Origin: Cepaea nemoralis
Taxonomy: Eukaryota > Mollusca > Gastropoda > Stylommatophora > Helicidae
NCBI GenBank assembly: GCA_014155875.1
Contig: JACEFZ010024488.1
Location: 248,001-312,000 of the forward strand
Direction of reading: 5' to 3'
Length of the DNA: 64,000 bases
Shown here in pieces: positions 1-10,671 of this stretch. The notes under the pieces are model-generated. The model was not told where the DNA came from. It saw nothing but the letters and a program-made list of their open reading frames with translations, and did no database searches. The translations under genes and the position numbers were made by a program. Numbering within the stretch: position 1 is the first letter of the stretch; each line of letters starts with the position of its first letter.

Positions 1-104
1 CAAAGAGGTGTGTCGAGGTCAGTGTGTGACCTTGCCCTGAAACCTCAAGCAGCTACTCATGTGCCACTCAGTTAATGCCCATTCATTAAATATAACAACA
101 GATA

Positions 105-290
105 GCAAAGACAGCATAGGAGATAATGTACTTGCCTGTAGCCCTGGTGATCCTGGGTTCAAATCTCCCCTCAAGGCGGAATTTGACAAAACCACATGGC
201 TCCTAAGTTGGCTTGGTCAGATTGACTGAGCACTATAAGATTTTCTGAGAGCCAAAATGACCGACATGTTCTGACCACATCACAGTGTGA
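105..290 (+). repeat. tRNA-derived SINE (family E), head part
   Basis: A tRNA-like head is visible, with a box-B-like GGGTTCAAATC near 153 and a region matching the heads of the copies at 26.1, 31.9, 47.5 and 62.4 kb (CCTGGTGATCCTGGGTTC, then CCCCTCAAGGCGG). It lies beyond SEH1 exon 415-645 on the SEH1 transcript strand, so in an intron, in antisense. The family label is mine, based on similarity between copies within this window. Confidence 0.4.
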
Positions 291-414
291 ATGTGATTTG
301 GTGAAGGAAATATCAGCCTAGAATTTAATCCACTACACTACCATGGAAATGGAACCCTTTACATTTGTTGATGCATAATAAAACCTGAAGTATGTGGCCA
401 TTGATGTAACCTAC

Positions 415-645
415 CAGCTGTAGTCCTAGATGTTTGGGTGCGAATCTGACATCAGTTACGGAGGTCCGGCTGTCCACTAGGGATGTCCGCTTCAACCAGG
501 TGTTGGTGGCGCGGCCACCTCTGATGCTGGAGTCACTACTCAGCTCCTCCCAGATGGCTGCCGTCCGGTCAAACGAGCAGGTGGCCAACACCTGGCCAAA
601 CTCAGGATGTGCCCATGTCACACGCCAGACTGACCCGCTGTGTGT
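415..645 (-). CDS. SEH1: SEH1 nucleoporin, WD40 exon (77 codons)
   Basis: This exon encodes part of the beta-propeller of SEH1, a subunit of the Y (Nup107-160) complex of the nuclear pore and of GATOR2 in amino-acid signalling to mTORC1. The acceptor TTTCAG lies just above 645 and the donor GTAGGT just below 415; both are phase 0. The translation opens with [18 protein letters not shown] and contains [12 protein letters not shown] and [19 protein letters not shown], which match SEH1 almost residue for residue, including the WD-repeat elements. The preceding exon is 1907-1957; the following exons would lie to the left of the window. Frame and splice sites are intact, so the gene looks functional. 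SEC13 is the nearest alternative but lacks the DSRTSVTDV segment. Confidence 0.93.
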
Positions 646-654
646 CTGAAATTA

Positions 655-850
655 CATACTACAGCCGATTAATAATCATCATTACTTCCCGACTAGGTTG
701 TGTGTATGTGTGTGTGAAACGATATACTACAGCCGGTTAACAATCATTGTTACTCTTCAGTCGTCTCATGTGACACAGGTCAACTCTCTTCAGTCATCTC
801 ATGCACACAGGTCAACTCTCTTCAGTCATCTCATATGACACGCATGTGCC
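655..850. repeat. Short duplicated segment plus minisatellite outlier in the SEH1 intron
   Basis: Two similar segments start near 655 and 718 (ATACTACAGCC followed by GATTAATAATCAT or GGTTAACAATCAT). They run into two units of the sequence that forms the larger array at 1545-1890 (CAGGTCAACTCTCTTCAGTC). The same minisatellite therefore occurs at both ends of one SEH1 intron. Confidence 0.6.
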
Positions 851-1544
851 ACGTAGCACTTTAGAATGAGATACAGAATTTATAAATGAAAGAGATATCC
901 GAAGTTAATCTCAAAGAAGTGAGCAGCAAAAGTCGCCAAGTGACGTCACGATGGGAAAAACGTCACGGAGTGATAGACTAACAACCCTTCAGTGGGAGAA
1001 TGACGTTTGGGCTGACAGCAAGAAAGGCGGCGTAACATTCTCAGAGACGAATTATCAATGTGAATCGATCTGGAAGATGGAAATAGTAACAGGGAACCAT
1101 CGTTCATAAAGGATACACGATCAAGGCATGCTCCACAGTCGGGACACACGATTGGCCATTAATATTAAACCAGAATTCGACGGAATGGCCCAAGGTTAGC
1201 AAATGTCAACAGTAAGTCGGTATTATTATGTTAAGCGGCAACGATGCAACGTGGATACCGCTAGGCAGCTAAATCATTTATCTGGGCATTCAATTAATTA
1301 ACTATGTATCATGAGCATTGTGCGCTTTGCCTATTTACGTAACACCGATCCTCCCAGCAACTTGGGAACGGTGTATATTAATATTTGAGGACGCTACAAG
1401 CTATTTTATATAATAAACATTGCCTTGCCAGAAAATGTTGGCCTGCCTTCAATCATTACATATTCATTAACGTTGCTCCAGTAGTTCTGCTGGACTGTTG
1501 TTCTTGACGGCGAGCTGGAAAAATATTCAACAACTGTACGGCAG
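851..1544. other. SEH1 intron, no feature recognised
   Basis: AT-rich unique-looking sequence between SEH1 exons. I see no exon, repeat family or RNA gene in it. Confidence 0.5.
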
Positions 1545-1891
1545 CATGCACACAGGTCAACTCTCTTCAGTCATCTCATGCAATATGCATGCACACAGGT
1601 CAACTCTCTCCAGTCATCTCATGTGACACACGTCAACTCTCTTGTCATCTCATGCAACACACATGCACACAGGTCAACTCTCTCCAGTCATATCATGTGA
1701 CACACGTCAACTCTCTCCAGTCATCTCATGTGACACATGTCAACTCTATTGTCATCTCATGCAACATGCTTGCACACAGGTCAACTCTCTTCAGTCATCT
1801 CATGCACACAGGTCAACTCTCTTCAGTCATCTCATATGACACGCATGCACACAGGTCAACTCTCTTCAGTCATCTCATGCACACAGGTCAA
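1545..1891. repeat. Minisatellite in the SEH1 intron
   Basis: Imperfect tandem repeats of a unit centred on CACAGGTCAACTCTCTTCAG followed by TCATCTCATG and an optional TGACA stretch, so unit length varies. The array ends about ten bases from the splice donor of the SEH1 exon 1907-1957. Open frames on the plus strand across it are repeat artefacts. Confidence 0.9.
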
Positions 1892-1906
1892 CAAGGTTGT
1901 ACCCAC

Positions 1907-1957
1907 CTTCCAACTGGCAGTACACTGCCATCCATTTGCTTCATCGAAATCCCACAC
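1907..1957 (-). CDS. SEH1: SEH1 nucleoporin, short WD40 exon (17 codons)
   Basis: On the minus strand the acceptor CCACAG is followed by a 51-base exon reading VWDFDEANGWQCTASWK and the donor GTGGGT. This matches the end of the first WD repeat of SEH1 (VWD...W.CTASWK in vertebrates) and joins in phase 0 to the exon 415-645, whose first residues are THSGSVW. Too short to stand out as an open frame. The exon with the initiator methionine should lie at higher coordinates and was not found. Confidence 0.88.
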
Positions 1958-2059
1958 CTGTGGACAAATGACAGAGACAATCATAAACAAATGTCTCCAT
2001 GGAAACAATGCTCCTGTATATTCTACACTAGCAAGTAAATACAGAACAATTGTGTATTT

Positions 2060-2235
2060 GTGTTCTTGCCTTGTAAGTCATGTATCACATTCATGGGTTA
2101 CGTTTCCTGTGGTAAACCGAGACTTTGGCCATTCAGAAAGCAATGGCAAACTACCGAGCTAAGAATGCCCAGTAAATCACACACAGCCAAGAAATGATGG
2201 CCTTGAACAAAATATACAACTAACTTTCAACTAAA
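2060..2235 (+). repeat. Dispersed repeat A, copy 1
   Basis: Contains CATTCAGAAAGCAATGGCAA and ends near ACAACTAACTTTC. The same order of blocks (GAAAGCAATGGCAAACTAC, TTGACTGC, GGATATGCAACTAAC) recurs at 14.2, 16.0, 20.3, 23.9 and 45.1 kb. Family unidentified; it may be a SINE or a short DNA element. Confidence 0.55.
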
Positions 2236-3147
2236 CTTACCTCTGGCCTCACTTTGCTATGTGAGATCATAAAATACACATGTGACTGCTCTTTGTTAAG
2301 GAGGAAAGTCTTCAGGAAGATAACATCCAATCTCTTAAGTAAAAACTGAGTACATGTGAAACCCTTGGTATTTCATACCCTGATCAAGACACCCACTGTA
2401 AATATACCAAGGGCAGCTTGACTGAACGTCCGCCTGAGTGTTCCTCGCTATTTTGAGCATATTTCTGACCCTCACAAACCCTCCCCTCCCCCAGAAGCAG
2501 CCTCTCCAAATGTGGGTCCTTTGACCTGCTGCACCTTCCATTGACCCCAGGTCTTCCCCACATCAGCCTGGTCCTGGACGATCCCCCACTTGCCACGGTA
2601 TCACTATCTGTGTAGGCAGCATTATTGCGCCCGTATTCATAGGGGCATGACTTATAACTTCGTCTCTGTCCTGTCAGTACCGTGGTCATTTCTCAGCACT
2701 TAACTTTGCTGATAACTTAACTTTGCTGATAGTTAAACTACTGTTCTACACATGCTACATCGACTCACTATGAACACCACTCAACAGGAATAGGTATGAC
2801 TCAAACGCCGATTGTAAATTTGTTCATATATTCCTCTACACAAGCTAAAGTTGACACTGTCAATATAACACTCATATATTCAACAATAAACTTCACAACA
2901 TTTCTAACCACAAACTCTCTCTCTAAAAGAGTGGCTCAGTGTTGGCCATGACTCTGTTCTGAATGTTGTCTGCACTCGACGAAACCCACGACTCAAATCT
3001 CCTTGTCCGGATCCCGCTTCCTGTTGATCGTGAAGCGAGTCCCAACGTTTTCATGTTGCTGAAAAATACCCACTTTTCACGATCCAGGTGTCCTCTTCCT
3101 GAACACTGCCATAACCTCCAACCTCATCTAATTTGAGTTATGGCATT
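2236..3147. other. Probable SEH1 upstream intron, no exon recognised
   Basis: I looked on the minus strand for the SEH1 N-terminal exon (motif CSSDQSVK) and did not find it. Several short frames are open, including a minus frame over 2335-2541, but none resembles a known protein. A small TAACTTTGCTGA repeat lies near 2700. Confidence 0.45.
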
Positions 3148-3169
3148 CCCCCCCCCCCCCCCCCCCCCC
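3148..3169. repeat. Poly-C tract
   Basis: A run of 22 C bases. Homopolymers like this are often mis-sized in assemblies. Confidence 0.95.
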
Positions 3170-3174
3170 ACAAC

Positions 3175-3360
3175 CCAACTTTCTTCAATATTCAGATCTT
3201 GTTGTATGGATCCATTTGTTCTTTTCTGAATCCAAAATATTCTTAGAACCGGTCTATAGTATTTCTATTCAAGGGCATTTATGCGCTGTTCAGTTTGTTC
3301 AGTAAGTGTCCAGGTCTCACAGGCGTATGTTGCAATGGGAAAGATACTTGCTCTTAAATG
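3175..3360 (-). pseudogene. LINE reverse-transcriptase C-terminal fragment (family c)
   Basis: On the minus strand this matches the stretch at 6105-6295, which encodes IFPIATYACETWT and NAFEYKCYRRVLRI, typical of the region after the reverse-transcriptase core of a non-LTR retrotransposon. It is 5'- and 3'-truncated and interrupted. Confidence 0.75.
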
Positions 3361-3720
3361 TACAAATATAAAACCTGCAATTACAAAAAGATAACTGTTT
3401 ACTTTGATTGTTTAATCACTTGGACACAACAAAACAACAAATATTGTTGCTTACTTTGACTGTCTGATCACTTGAACAAGTAGCCATCCGTCGTCCATGG
3501 TAGTCAAATGACACATCATGAATAAGGTCTTTATGCTCTGATTTTATCGTTTGGGCAACAAACATTTTGACTGAAACAAAACAATTTTATATATAACATT
3601 TTACAAGCAACTAAAAGTCTCCAAAACCTGTTTTGTTTCTGTCTGTGCAACCCAGCAAATCTGCTGACGTCACTGCTGTCATGGAAACTGAACTGGTAAA
3701 TTAATGACAGCATATTTCAG
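3361..3720. other. Unassigned interval with a short internal duplication
   Basis: Two similar segments begin near 3393 and 3449 (TTACTTTGATTG / TTACTTTGACTG). No gene recognised. Confidence 0.4.
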
Positions 3721-3721
3721 A

Positions 3722-4200
3722 GCCACTCTTGTGAAGCCCAGTGGCTGCTAGCTAGATTTAGTGTTCGGTCACTAGGTTACGAAACCAGACTTTGATTGCT
3801 GTCTCTATAATGTCTGTTTAGTTCTAGAAACTGCGTGCAATAAATTAATACATCGTCATATTGCCCTGCCAACTGATGTAGACATGATGATATTCCTCCA
3901 TGCCACCATCTCAGTCCATCAAGCATTTCTTTCTGTCTGCCTCTGTCTCTTCTCCCACTGATCTTTCCAGTTGTGACGATGTTTTCCAACGCCTCTCTTT
4001 TCATCACATGACCAAAGAAAGCTGTTTGCCTCTTTCTTATAGTTGTGTATAATGTTCGATTTTCATTAGCCTCTTTCAGGCAGTCGTTGTTAGTTACTCT
4101 GGCAGTCCAAGGTTTCGCAACATTTGTCTCAGGAACCACATCTCTGTTGCTTCCAAGCTTTCTGTAAATTTGTTCAATCATGTTTCATGATTGCTGCAAT
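3722..4200 (-). pseudogene. LINE C-terminal fragment (family a)
   Basis: The minus-strand frame encodes PWTARVTNNDCLKEANENRT, FFGHVMKREALENIVTTGKI and a basic RRDRGRQKEMLDGL segment. This is the C-terminal signature of a widespread group of invertebrate LINEs (GH.MRRE..LE..I..GKI.G.RGRGRPR). The same protein region is encoded at 56545-56895 on the plus strand. Not a host gene. Confidence 0.85.
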
Positions 4201-4224
4201 ACAGCAAAACAGGCTCCATATAAC

Positions 4225-4370
4225 ATTTCAATAGTCTCTTTCTGACACTCAATGATATATGACAGTGACATTTCAGTAGTCTCTTTCTGACATTCAATGA
4301 TATATGATGATGATATTTCAGTAGTCTCTTTCTAACATGCAATGATATATGATAGTGACTTACTGGATAA
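4225..4370. repeat. Small tandem repeat, about three units
   Basis: Three units each begin TAGTCTCTTTCT and contain CAATGATATATGA, spaced by roughly 46-60 bases. They directly follow the LINE fragment at 3722-4200. Confidence 0.75.
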
Positions 4371-4689
4371 GATACTTTTCATTTTCTGAAATGCAGCTTT
4401 TGCCTGACCTATAATAAAACACCTGCTTAAAATTGACGTTCGGTGTTAATACAGTGCTGCTGGATTACATATTGTAAGCTCTACGGAACAGTGCTGGCAT
4501 CATAATCCATAATTTTTGTTAAAGTGTAGAAGACCACCAAACCACCCATTATTATTACTTTGCAAACTGTCCTTTCCCTCCTGCACTGGTGCATGATAAT
4601 GTGAGAGATATCATCAGTTGAGCTGCATTGTACTATTTTGTCATGCCTGTGGCTCAGTACATCTGACTTCGACAAGGATTTTTTTAAGA

Positions 4690-4875
4690 TTTGCTTTTCA
4701 TAGCCTTTGACTGTCCCCAGTCTACCTATGAGGCAAGTAAGTAGACAACAATAGAAGTGGGAACATAACATGAAGGGATGGGCGAACAATAATCTGACAG
4801 AATGTACAATCAAGATGAGAGACACTGACATGACGCTTGGCGGCAAAAGTGGAAGAAGATGATGATGATGATGAA
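4690..4875 (+). pseudogene. LINE 3' end with (GAT)n tail (family f)
   Basis: The sequence resembles the end of the copy at 19.8-20.2 kb: GGCGGCAAAAGTGGAAGA followed by a GATGATGAT tail. It is an extreme 3' fragment of a non-LTR element. Confidence 0.6.
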
Positions 4876-5815
4876 ATAATGGAATGTTATGAACAACTTA
4901 TTAAATGCCTTCAAGACATAGGAGTAACGGAAAGGACATCGGACTTATTAGTAACTTGTACTGGGAACAAGTGGCGTCAATTAGATACGAAAATAATTAT
5001 ATTATGTGTCGCCCATAGAGATTAAAAAGAGGAGTACGGCAGAGATGTGTGTTGTCCCCAAGCCTCTTCAACCTCTACACAGAAAGAATTTGTAAACAAG
5101 TTGAAATGCCTGGCCTTAACATCAATGGAAGAATCATAAACAAATCTTAGATATGCTGACGATACAGTGTTACTAGCAGAAAGCGAGCAAGAGTTACAAG
5201 ACCTAGTGGAACAAGTAAACAGGCATAGTGCAGAATGTGGCTTAGATATTAACATCAAAAAAAAAAAATAAACTAAATCTATGATAATCAGCAATGGAAA
5301 GGAAAGGTCATCAATGAACATCACAGTAAACGGGGAGATACTAGAACAAGTAACAAGATTCTCCTACCTTGTGCATGTAATGTAAAGATGATGGCAGAAG
5401 TGAAACAGAAATCAAAAAGAGAATAGGAATGGCCAAAAATGCTTTCAACAGCATGACATTAGTATTAACATCTAGAGATTAACAATGCATTAAAAATGAG
5501 AATTGTCAATCAAATGTTATGTATATTCAACACTACTATACTGTATGGCGCGGAAGCCTGGACATTGAACTAGAAAGTCGAATAGATGCCCTGGAGATGT
5601 GGATATACAGAAGAATAAAAGAATATGGCGTAATTCATGGAAATAAAAACAATCAAATGCAGAGGTTCTAGAAATACTGGGAATGAAAATTAAATAAAGA
5701 GTTTTAATGAAAGAAACAAAATAGAGGCAAGTGAAATATTTTGGCCACGTTAAAAGACATAATACTCTTTATAAAAACCATACTGGAGAGGTAGACAACG
5801 ATACAAGTGGGAAGA
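4876..5815 (+). pseudogene. Degenerate LINE reverse transcriptase (family b)
   Basis: Frames read with several breaks give RGVRQRCVLSPSLFNLYTE (RT motif B region), then RYADDTVLLAESEQELQDLV (catalytic motif C, YADD), then a later GAEAW-like segment near 5546. An in-frame stop lies just before RYADD and further frame breaks follow. It is inserted directly after the family f tail. Clearly dead. Confidence 0.85.
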
Positions 5816-5839
5816 TAACATCAAGAGATGGACGAACAT

Positions 5840-6357
5840 CATTCATTCACTAGCATGTCCTTTGCAAAATCTCACTCCCATAACAACCTTCTGGAAAACC
5901 TCTCGATCATAAGCAAGATGTCCTGCGTCCGATACACCCATCTGGAGATCATCCGCCACATCCTGCACCCATCTTCTCTTTGGCCTTCCTCTTCCTCTCT
6001 TCCCAGGCATATATCCCTCCATTATTATTCTCTCCAAACTTTCATGACGTTTCAAGTGACCAAAATATTTCAATTTTCTTTGTTTTATCGTCTTTAATAG
6101 CCAACCTTCTTCAATATTCAGCTCTTGAAGTATGGATGAATTTGTTCTTTTCTTTACCCAAGATATTCTTAGAACTCGTCTATAACATTTATATTCAAAG
6201 GCATTTATGCGCTGTTCAGCTTGTTTAGTAATTGTCCAGGTCTCACAGGCGTATGTTGCAATGGGAAAGATGCATGCTCTTAAAAATCTAATTTTTGTAG
6301 TTCTGTCTGTCCCATTCCATAATTTATTAAGTTGTTTTAGTCTTTGAAGAGCAATTG
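5840..6357 (-). pseudogene. LINE C-terminal region (family c)
   Basis: A long minus frame encodes LNKLWNGTDRTTKIRFLRAC, YACETWTITKQAEQRINAF, KYFGHLKRHESLERIIMEG and GKRGRGRPKRRWVQDVADDL. This is the post-RT C-terminus of a non-LTR retrotransposon, with the usual basic GRGRPKRRW motif. The 3' end carries a short GAATGA-type tail, also seen in the copies at 55.9 and 60.0 kb. The RT core is absent (5'-truncated). Confidence 0.88.
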
Positions 6358-6530
6358 ATAGTCGTCGTTTCTTCTTCTTCTTTGCGTTCATCCGGAGTGT
6401 TTTTTCAGATGTGGTTGCGGTGTGTTTGTTATGCGCCCTTGGGCCAAAACCCGTAGGCCGACACATCCGGCTATAGCGTGCTTTTTTGACCAGGTAGCAT
6501 TCCTGGGAGACTCTCACTTATTGTGCTACC
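6358..6530 (-). repeat. SINE-like repeat B, copy 1
   Basis: Read on the plus strand it starts with CTTCTTCTTC TTTGCG, then CATCCGGAGTG, GCCGACACATCCGGC and GACCAGGTAGC. Copies occur at 29.5, 44.7 and 55.5 kb (opposite orientation). In each the (TTC)n or (GAA)n run is at the same end, so it behaves like a 3' tail and the sense strand here is minus. Confidence 0.65.
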
Positions 6531-6979
6531 GTCCACAACCCAACCAAGTTGGAACGGTCGAAGACTTAACAGTCATCCTTTAAAGGAAGGCAGGGACAGT
6601 CCATGGCATTTTCCGCCATCCAGGATGGCTTCCATAATTGCAGGGCCGACACATAGCGCCCTGGTGCTGGGCTCACCAAGGGAATCGTCACGTCTTGCTC
6701 ATGGCTGCTTTAATTCCTCACTTCAATGTATTGGGCATTTCGTTCGCCCCGGGCCGTTCCCGCACAAACCAGACGGGTCTGCAGTCGGTATCCACTCAGC
6801 GAGTTTTCGATTCGGACATGTGCTTGTCGTTGTGCCCGTCAGAACTGTTCCAGACACGTCGGACATTCGGAAAACTACCTAGTCAGAGCTGTTCCGAACA
6901 AGAGCGCCATTAGGAAACTAGGTAGCTGTTCCTTGCTAGACTAGTTAGAGCTTTTCCGGTCACGAAAGACATTTCACTC

Positions 6980-7090
6980 GGACGTCATTGCGTAGTGCCA
7001 ATTTTTATTTTGCCGCCCGTAGGCTGGCACTTCCGTCTTCGGCGGGCATTTTTAATGAGGTTAGCCTTTCTCGGGTGTCGAGGCAAGTTA
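6980..7090 (-). repeat. Repeat-B-like segment inside the LINE leader
   Basis: On the plus strand CGGACGTCATTGCGTAGTGCC, broken here as CGGACGTCATTGCG + TAGTGCC, then GCCGCCCGTAGGC, CTTCGGCGGGCAT and GGTTAGCC, follow the same order as repeat B at 44.7 kb (CGGACGTGATTGCG, GCCGTTAAGCC, CTGCTGGCAT, GGGTTAACC). Either B was captured in the leader or B derives from the LINE. Confidence 0.5.
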
Positions 7091-7947
7091 GACTCATATT
7101 TTGACTTCCACTCAGCAAGCTTTTGCTTCAGGCTGCCACGTAATCGATTCGCTAGCCAAGCGTTCCATTTCGTGTCAACGAGACAATCTTCTACCTTTGA
7201 CTACACTCACTCCATGAGTACGGTTTCAGACTTTCATTGGAACGTGCAACCGAGGTGTTTTTCCACCTTTAGTACTCGCTCACGAGGTAGGCTACATGTG
7301 CTGCTGGCTCAGCACCTTACCTCCGTGCGTCTGTGGGAAAAAAACAGCCAGGCCCTCTCATCCGGGGATCCCTCATATCTCCCAGAGAGCCTTCGAACGA
7401 GTATCTGCACCAAGCATGTAGCGTGCTCGGCGCCTCACCTCAATTGGGTGAAGCTGGGTAAAGCTGGGGCGACCATCCCCGACCCAGTGCGTCCACTGGT
7501 GGCGGATCGTGGAACAGCCTCTAGATATAGAGGTTAGCTGCGAATATCAAAAAAGCAGCCGCTGACCAACTGGCGGTGGGCACAGAGGGCGAGGCGGGAT
7601 CTCAGGGTGGGATCTGAGTTCCTTAGAAAATACTTCATATGCTCGGAGACGTGCCTGCCAAGCGAGTCGGGGCGCTCTAACCCCTCTCCCAGGTAGGTGG
7701 AACCTGTTAGCTTTGGACAGCAGTCCATCTAGGAGATGGAAAACTCCAAATATAAACCCCCAAGTTCAAGGTGGACCAGCGTGCTGAGGAACTGGATGGC
7801 CATGGGTAAACTGGTCCTGAACGTTGGACGTCTGGCAGGCGTGCGGGGCGGCACCAGGCGTATGGACTCCTGCGGGACATCCCCTGCCTCTTCCCTAGCA
7901 AGCAGGCAATGCTAGGGTGACCGTTTATTTCCTGCAATATCCACACC

Positions 7948-8921
7948 TTGCCTATGGATTCATTTAAACACGGGAATCATCGCCGGAGCTACGGAGCACG
8001 TGCTCTGCGCTTGACACATCCCTCAGAGGCTAGCGAAGAGAGAGTGAGGAGGAGAAGACGAGGAAATGGTGTGAGAAGACGGCATAGAAATAGGAGGGCA
8101 GGCGCCAGGAGAACAAGACGAAAAGTGGAGAGACTAGGTTTCAACTATGTAAGAGTGGGATACTGGAATTGTCGTAGTGCCAGGCAGAGAGGTCCTGTAT
8201 TGGAGAGACTAATATATGATTTTGATGTCCTCATGCTCCAGGAGCTAAATACAGACAAATACCATTGCCCATTGCCAGCTATATAAACCCTACTGGGCAG
8301 AAGAGACATGGACAAAGTCTGCTGGTGAAGGAAGGAGTGAAGCATGTGGTACTTGACTTGAGCCAGTGGAATCACAATGCAAGAGAGGTCCAGGGTATAC
8401 AATTGGAGATTGGTGGCCTAAATTGGAACATCATAAATGTATATGCCACAGTGAACTGTTTTGTCAGAAAGGAACACTGGAACTGGCTTAAGGAACTGGA
8501 GGAATTACCAGGTGATAGGATACTCATATGTGGAGACTTCAATGCAAGGTACAGAGATTGGGACAGTAGTGGAGAAAATCGACAGGGAATTTCCCTTGCG
8601 GATGCCATGGTGGACTCCGATGTGGTCTGCATAAATGATGGTAGGCCGACTAGAATGGCAATGAGGCCTGGCGATGCAGACACAGCTATTGACTTGGCCC
8701 TTGTCTCCCAGTCATCAGTCCTTGATGTAATCTGGACTGTTTTGAATGACCATAGGAGTGATCACATGCCATGCTCAGTCCTGATCTCTAAATCCAGGAG
8801 AGTTAAAGCTGGGAGAGCGCGCAAAATCTTCCGGTATGAGAGGACCAATTGCCTTCTTGGACGCCTCAGGCAAGGAGCATGCAACAGGACTGTAAAAACT
8901 CCCTTTTTGCAGCCCCCATAA
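7948..8921 (+). pseudogene. LINE APE-type endonuclease domain, frameshifted
   Basis: The first frame (7948-8286) has an Arg-rich tract and then VGYWNCRSARQRG and LMLQELNT, the first endonuclease motifs. A frame change near 8265-8286 leads to INVYATVNC, ILICGDFNARYRDWDS (GDFNA catalytic motif) and NDHRSDHMPCSV (the terminal SDH motif). This domain nicks target DNA to prime reverse transcription. The catalytic motifs survive, but the frame breaks near 8280 and 8860-8955 prevent a single product. Confidence 0.88.
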
Positions 8922-8954
8922 GTAGACCATGCTTGGAAAGCAAAGAGAGCTGGA

Positions 8955-10568
8955 GTGAAGCAGCTAAAGAAAGTGCGACAGACACTTCAAAGCTCACGAG
9001 AGGAAGTGGACACATCGGAAAATGCCAAGAAAGACAAGGTGGAGGTTTTTAAGCGCTGTGCTGCAGAGGCCAAAAAGGCAAAATGGGAATGTTTCATGAA
9101 GGAGATTGGAGGTGATAAAACATTGCGAAAATTCTGGAAACTGCACAGGCAAATGCAGAGAAATGATCGGCCTATGATAGTGGGAACAATTTATAGAGAT
9201 GATGGTGTGTGCGTGAGAACAGACAAAGAGAAAGGGGAGGCATTTCTCCAGAGATTTTTAGAGCAGATCAATCATAATGATGCGGACACCAGGGATGCAG
9301 TTAGAGAGGAGTTATCTGGCACCACGAAGAATATGCAGTATGAAGACATCATACGGGTGGGAGATGTTAAACAAATTTTGAAAAAGGCAAAAGACACGGC
9401 ACCAGGGCCCGATGGGGTCAGGTATGGCCACATGAAGGGTTTGAGCAATGCAGACCTGGAGGAGATGACCGACTGCTTTAACCAGAGCATTAGGACAGCA
9501 TCAGTACCGCAGGATTGGGTGCACAGCTATCTCATCCCTCTCCCAAAACCATTCAAGGATCAGTCAAAGCTTAGCGGCTTTAGAATCATCACCCTTCAAA
9601 ATACATTTGGGAAGGTTCTAGAGAAGATAGTCGCTGTCAAGCTGCAAGAGTTTTTGGAAAGCGGGAAGCTTCTTCCAAGAGGCCTGGGGAGCTACAGGCC
9701 AGGAAAAGATACCTGGTCAAATGCAGCCACTTTTGCCTTTGACATTTATGAGGGGTTCCAGAGTAGACAAGAAACGATGGCGGCAGCGCTTGATCTCGAG
9801 GATGCGTACAATAGATTTCGATATGATATTTTGATGACCGCACTGATGGAGAAGGGGGTCAATCCCTGGTTGGTGAACTGGATAGCAGCCGTCCTGCACT
9901 CTCGTCGGATTGCTCTCCGTCTGGGTGCATGGACCTCAGAGCCACATATTTTAACCCTGGGACTGCCACAGGGATCTGCAGTCTCACCGGTGCTCTTTAA
10001 TGTGTATACGAGCAAGATTGCAAACCTAGAAGCACCAGGGGTTGGAAGAATACTAACATTTGCAGATGATATTCTTGCATACAGGCAGGGGAGGGGTAGG
10101 GAGCAAACAGCCCAGGAGTTACAGGCGACAGTAAACAAAGTGATTGACTGGTGCACTGAAATGAGTGCTGTCATCCACCCGGAAAAGGCGGCTGTTTTGT
10201 GGTGCTCTCTGGACAACAGGATTGTGAGAGCGGATGTCCCAAGCCTCGCTATAGATGGTAGAAATGTCAGCAGAGAGAACAAACTGAAGTATCTGGGGAT
10301 CACATTTGACAGGAGCCTATCCTTCAAGGACCATGTGGAGAAGGTTGTGACAAGATCTCAAAAGGGACTCAGTGCACTTAAAACTATGGCTGCAATGGAC
10401 ACAGAGCAGAGAATGCTTTTCACACTATACCAGCACTTGATCCTCTCAGTAATTGATTATGGATTAGGTCTGCTCACTGTCTCAGAGAGTCAGCTGGTGA
10501 AGTTAGAGCAGCATACAGAACGAAGCTATGCGGGTCATTCTGGGATGCACCTAGAGACACCCCAGTAG
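8955..10568 (+). pseudogene. LINE reverse transcriptase domain
   Basis: An open stretch of about 537 codons with the RT motifs in order: KKAKDTAPGPDGVRYGHMK (motif 1), SGFRIITLQNTFGKVLEKI, AAALDLEDAYNRFRYD (motif A with catalytic Asp), LGLPQGSAVSPVLFNVYTS (motif B), ILTFADDILAYRQ (motif C, FADD) and KLKYLGITFDRSLSFKDHV. All three catalytic aspartates are present. The frame ends within the thumb or linker, and homology continues in another frame to the RNase H segment. Confidence 0.92.
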
Positions 10569-10671
10569 TGTGTATGCAGTTACATCCTTGGTCTGCCGAC
10601 TGTTGCTGGTAGGCTCAAGGTGATGCAGGCGAAGGCATACCTCAGAGTAGCTGCAGACACAGACCACCCAC

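Noticed and set aside
3777..4181. A 134-codon minus-strand host gene
   Set aside because: Content matches the C-terminus of LINE RT proteins found elsewhere in the window.
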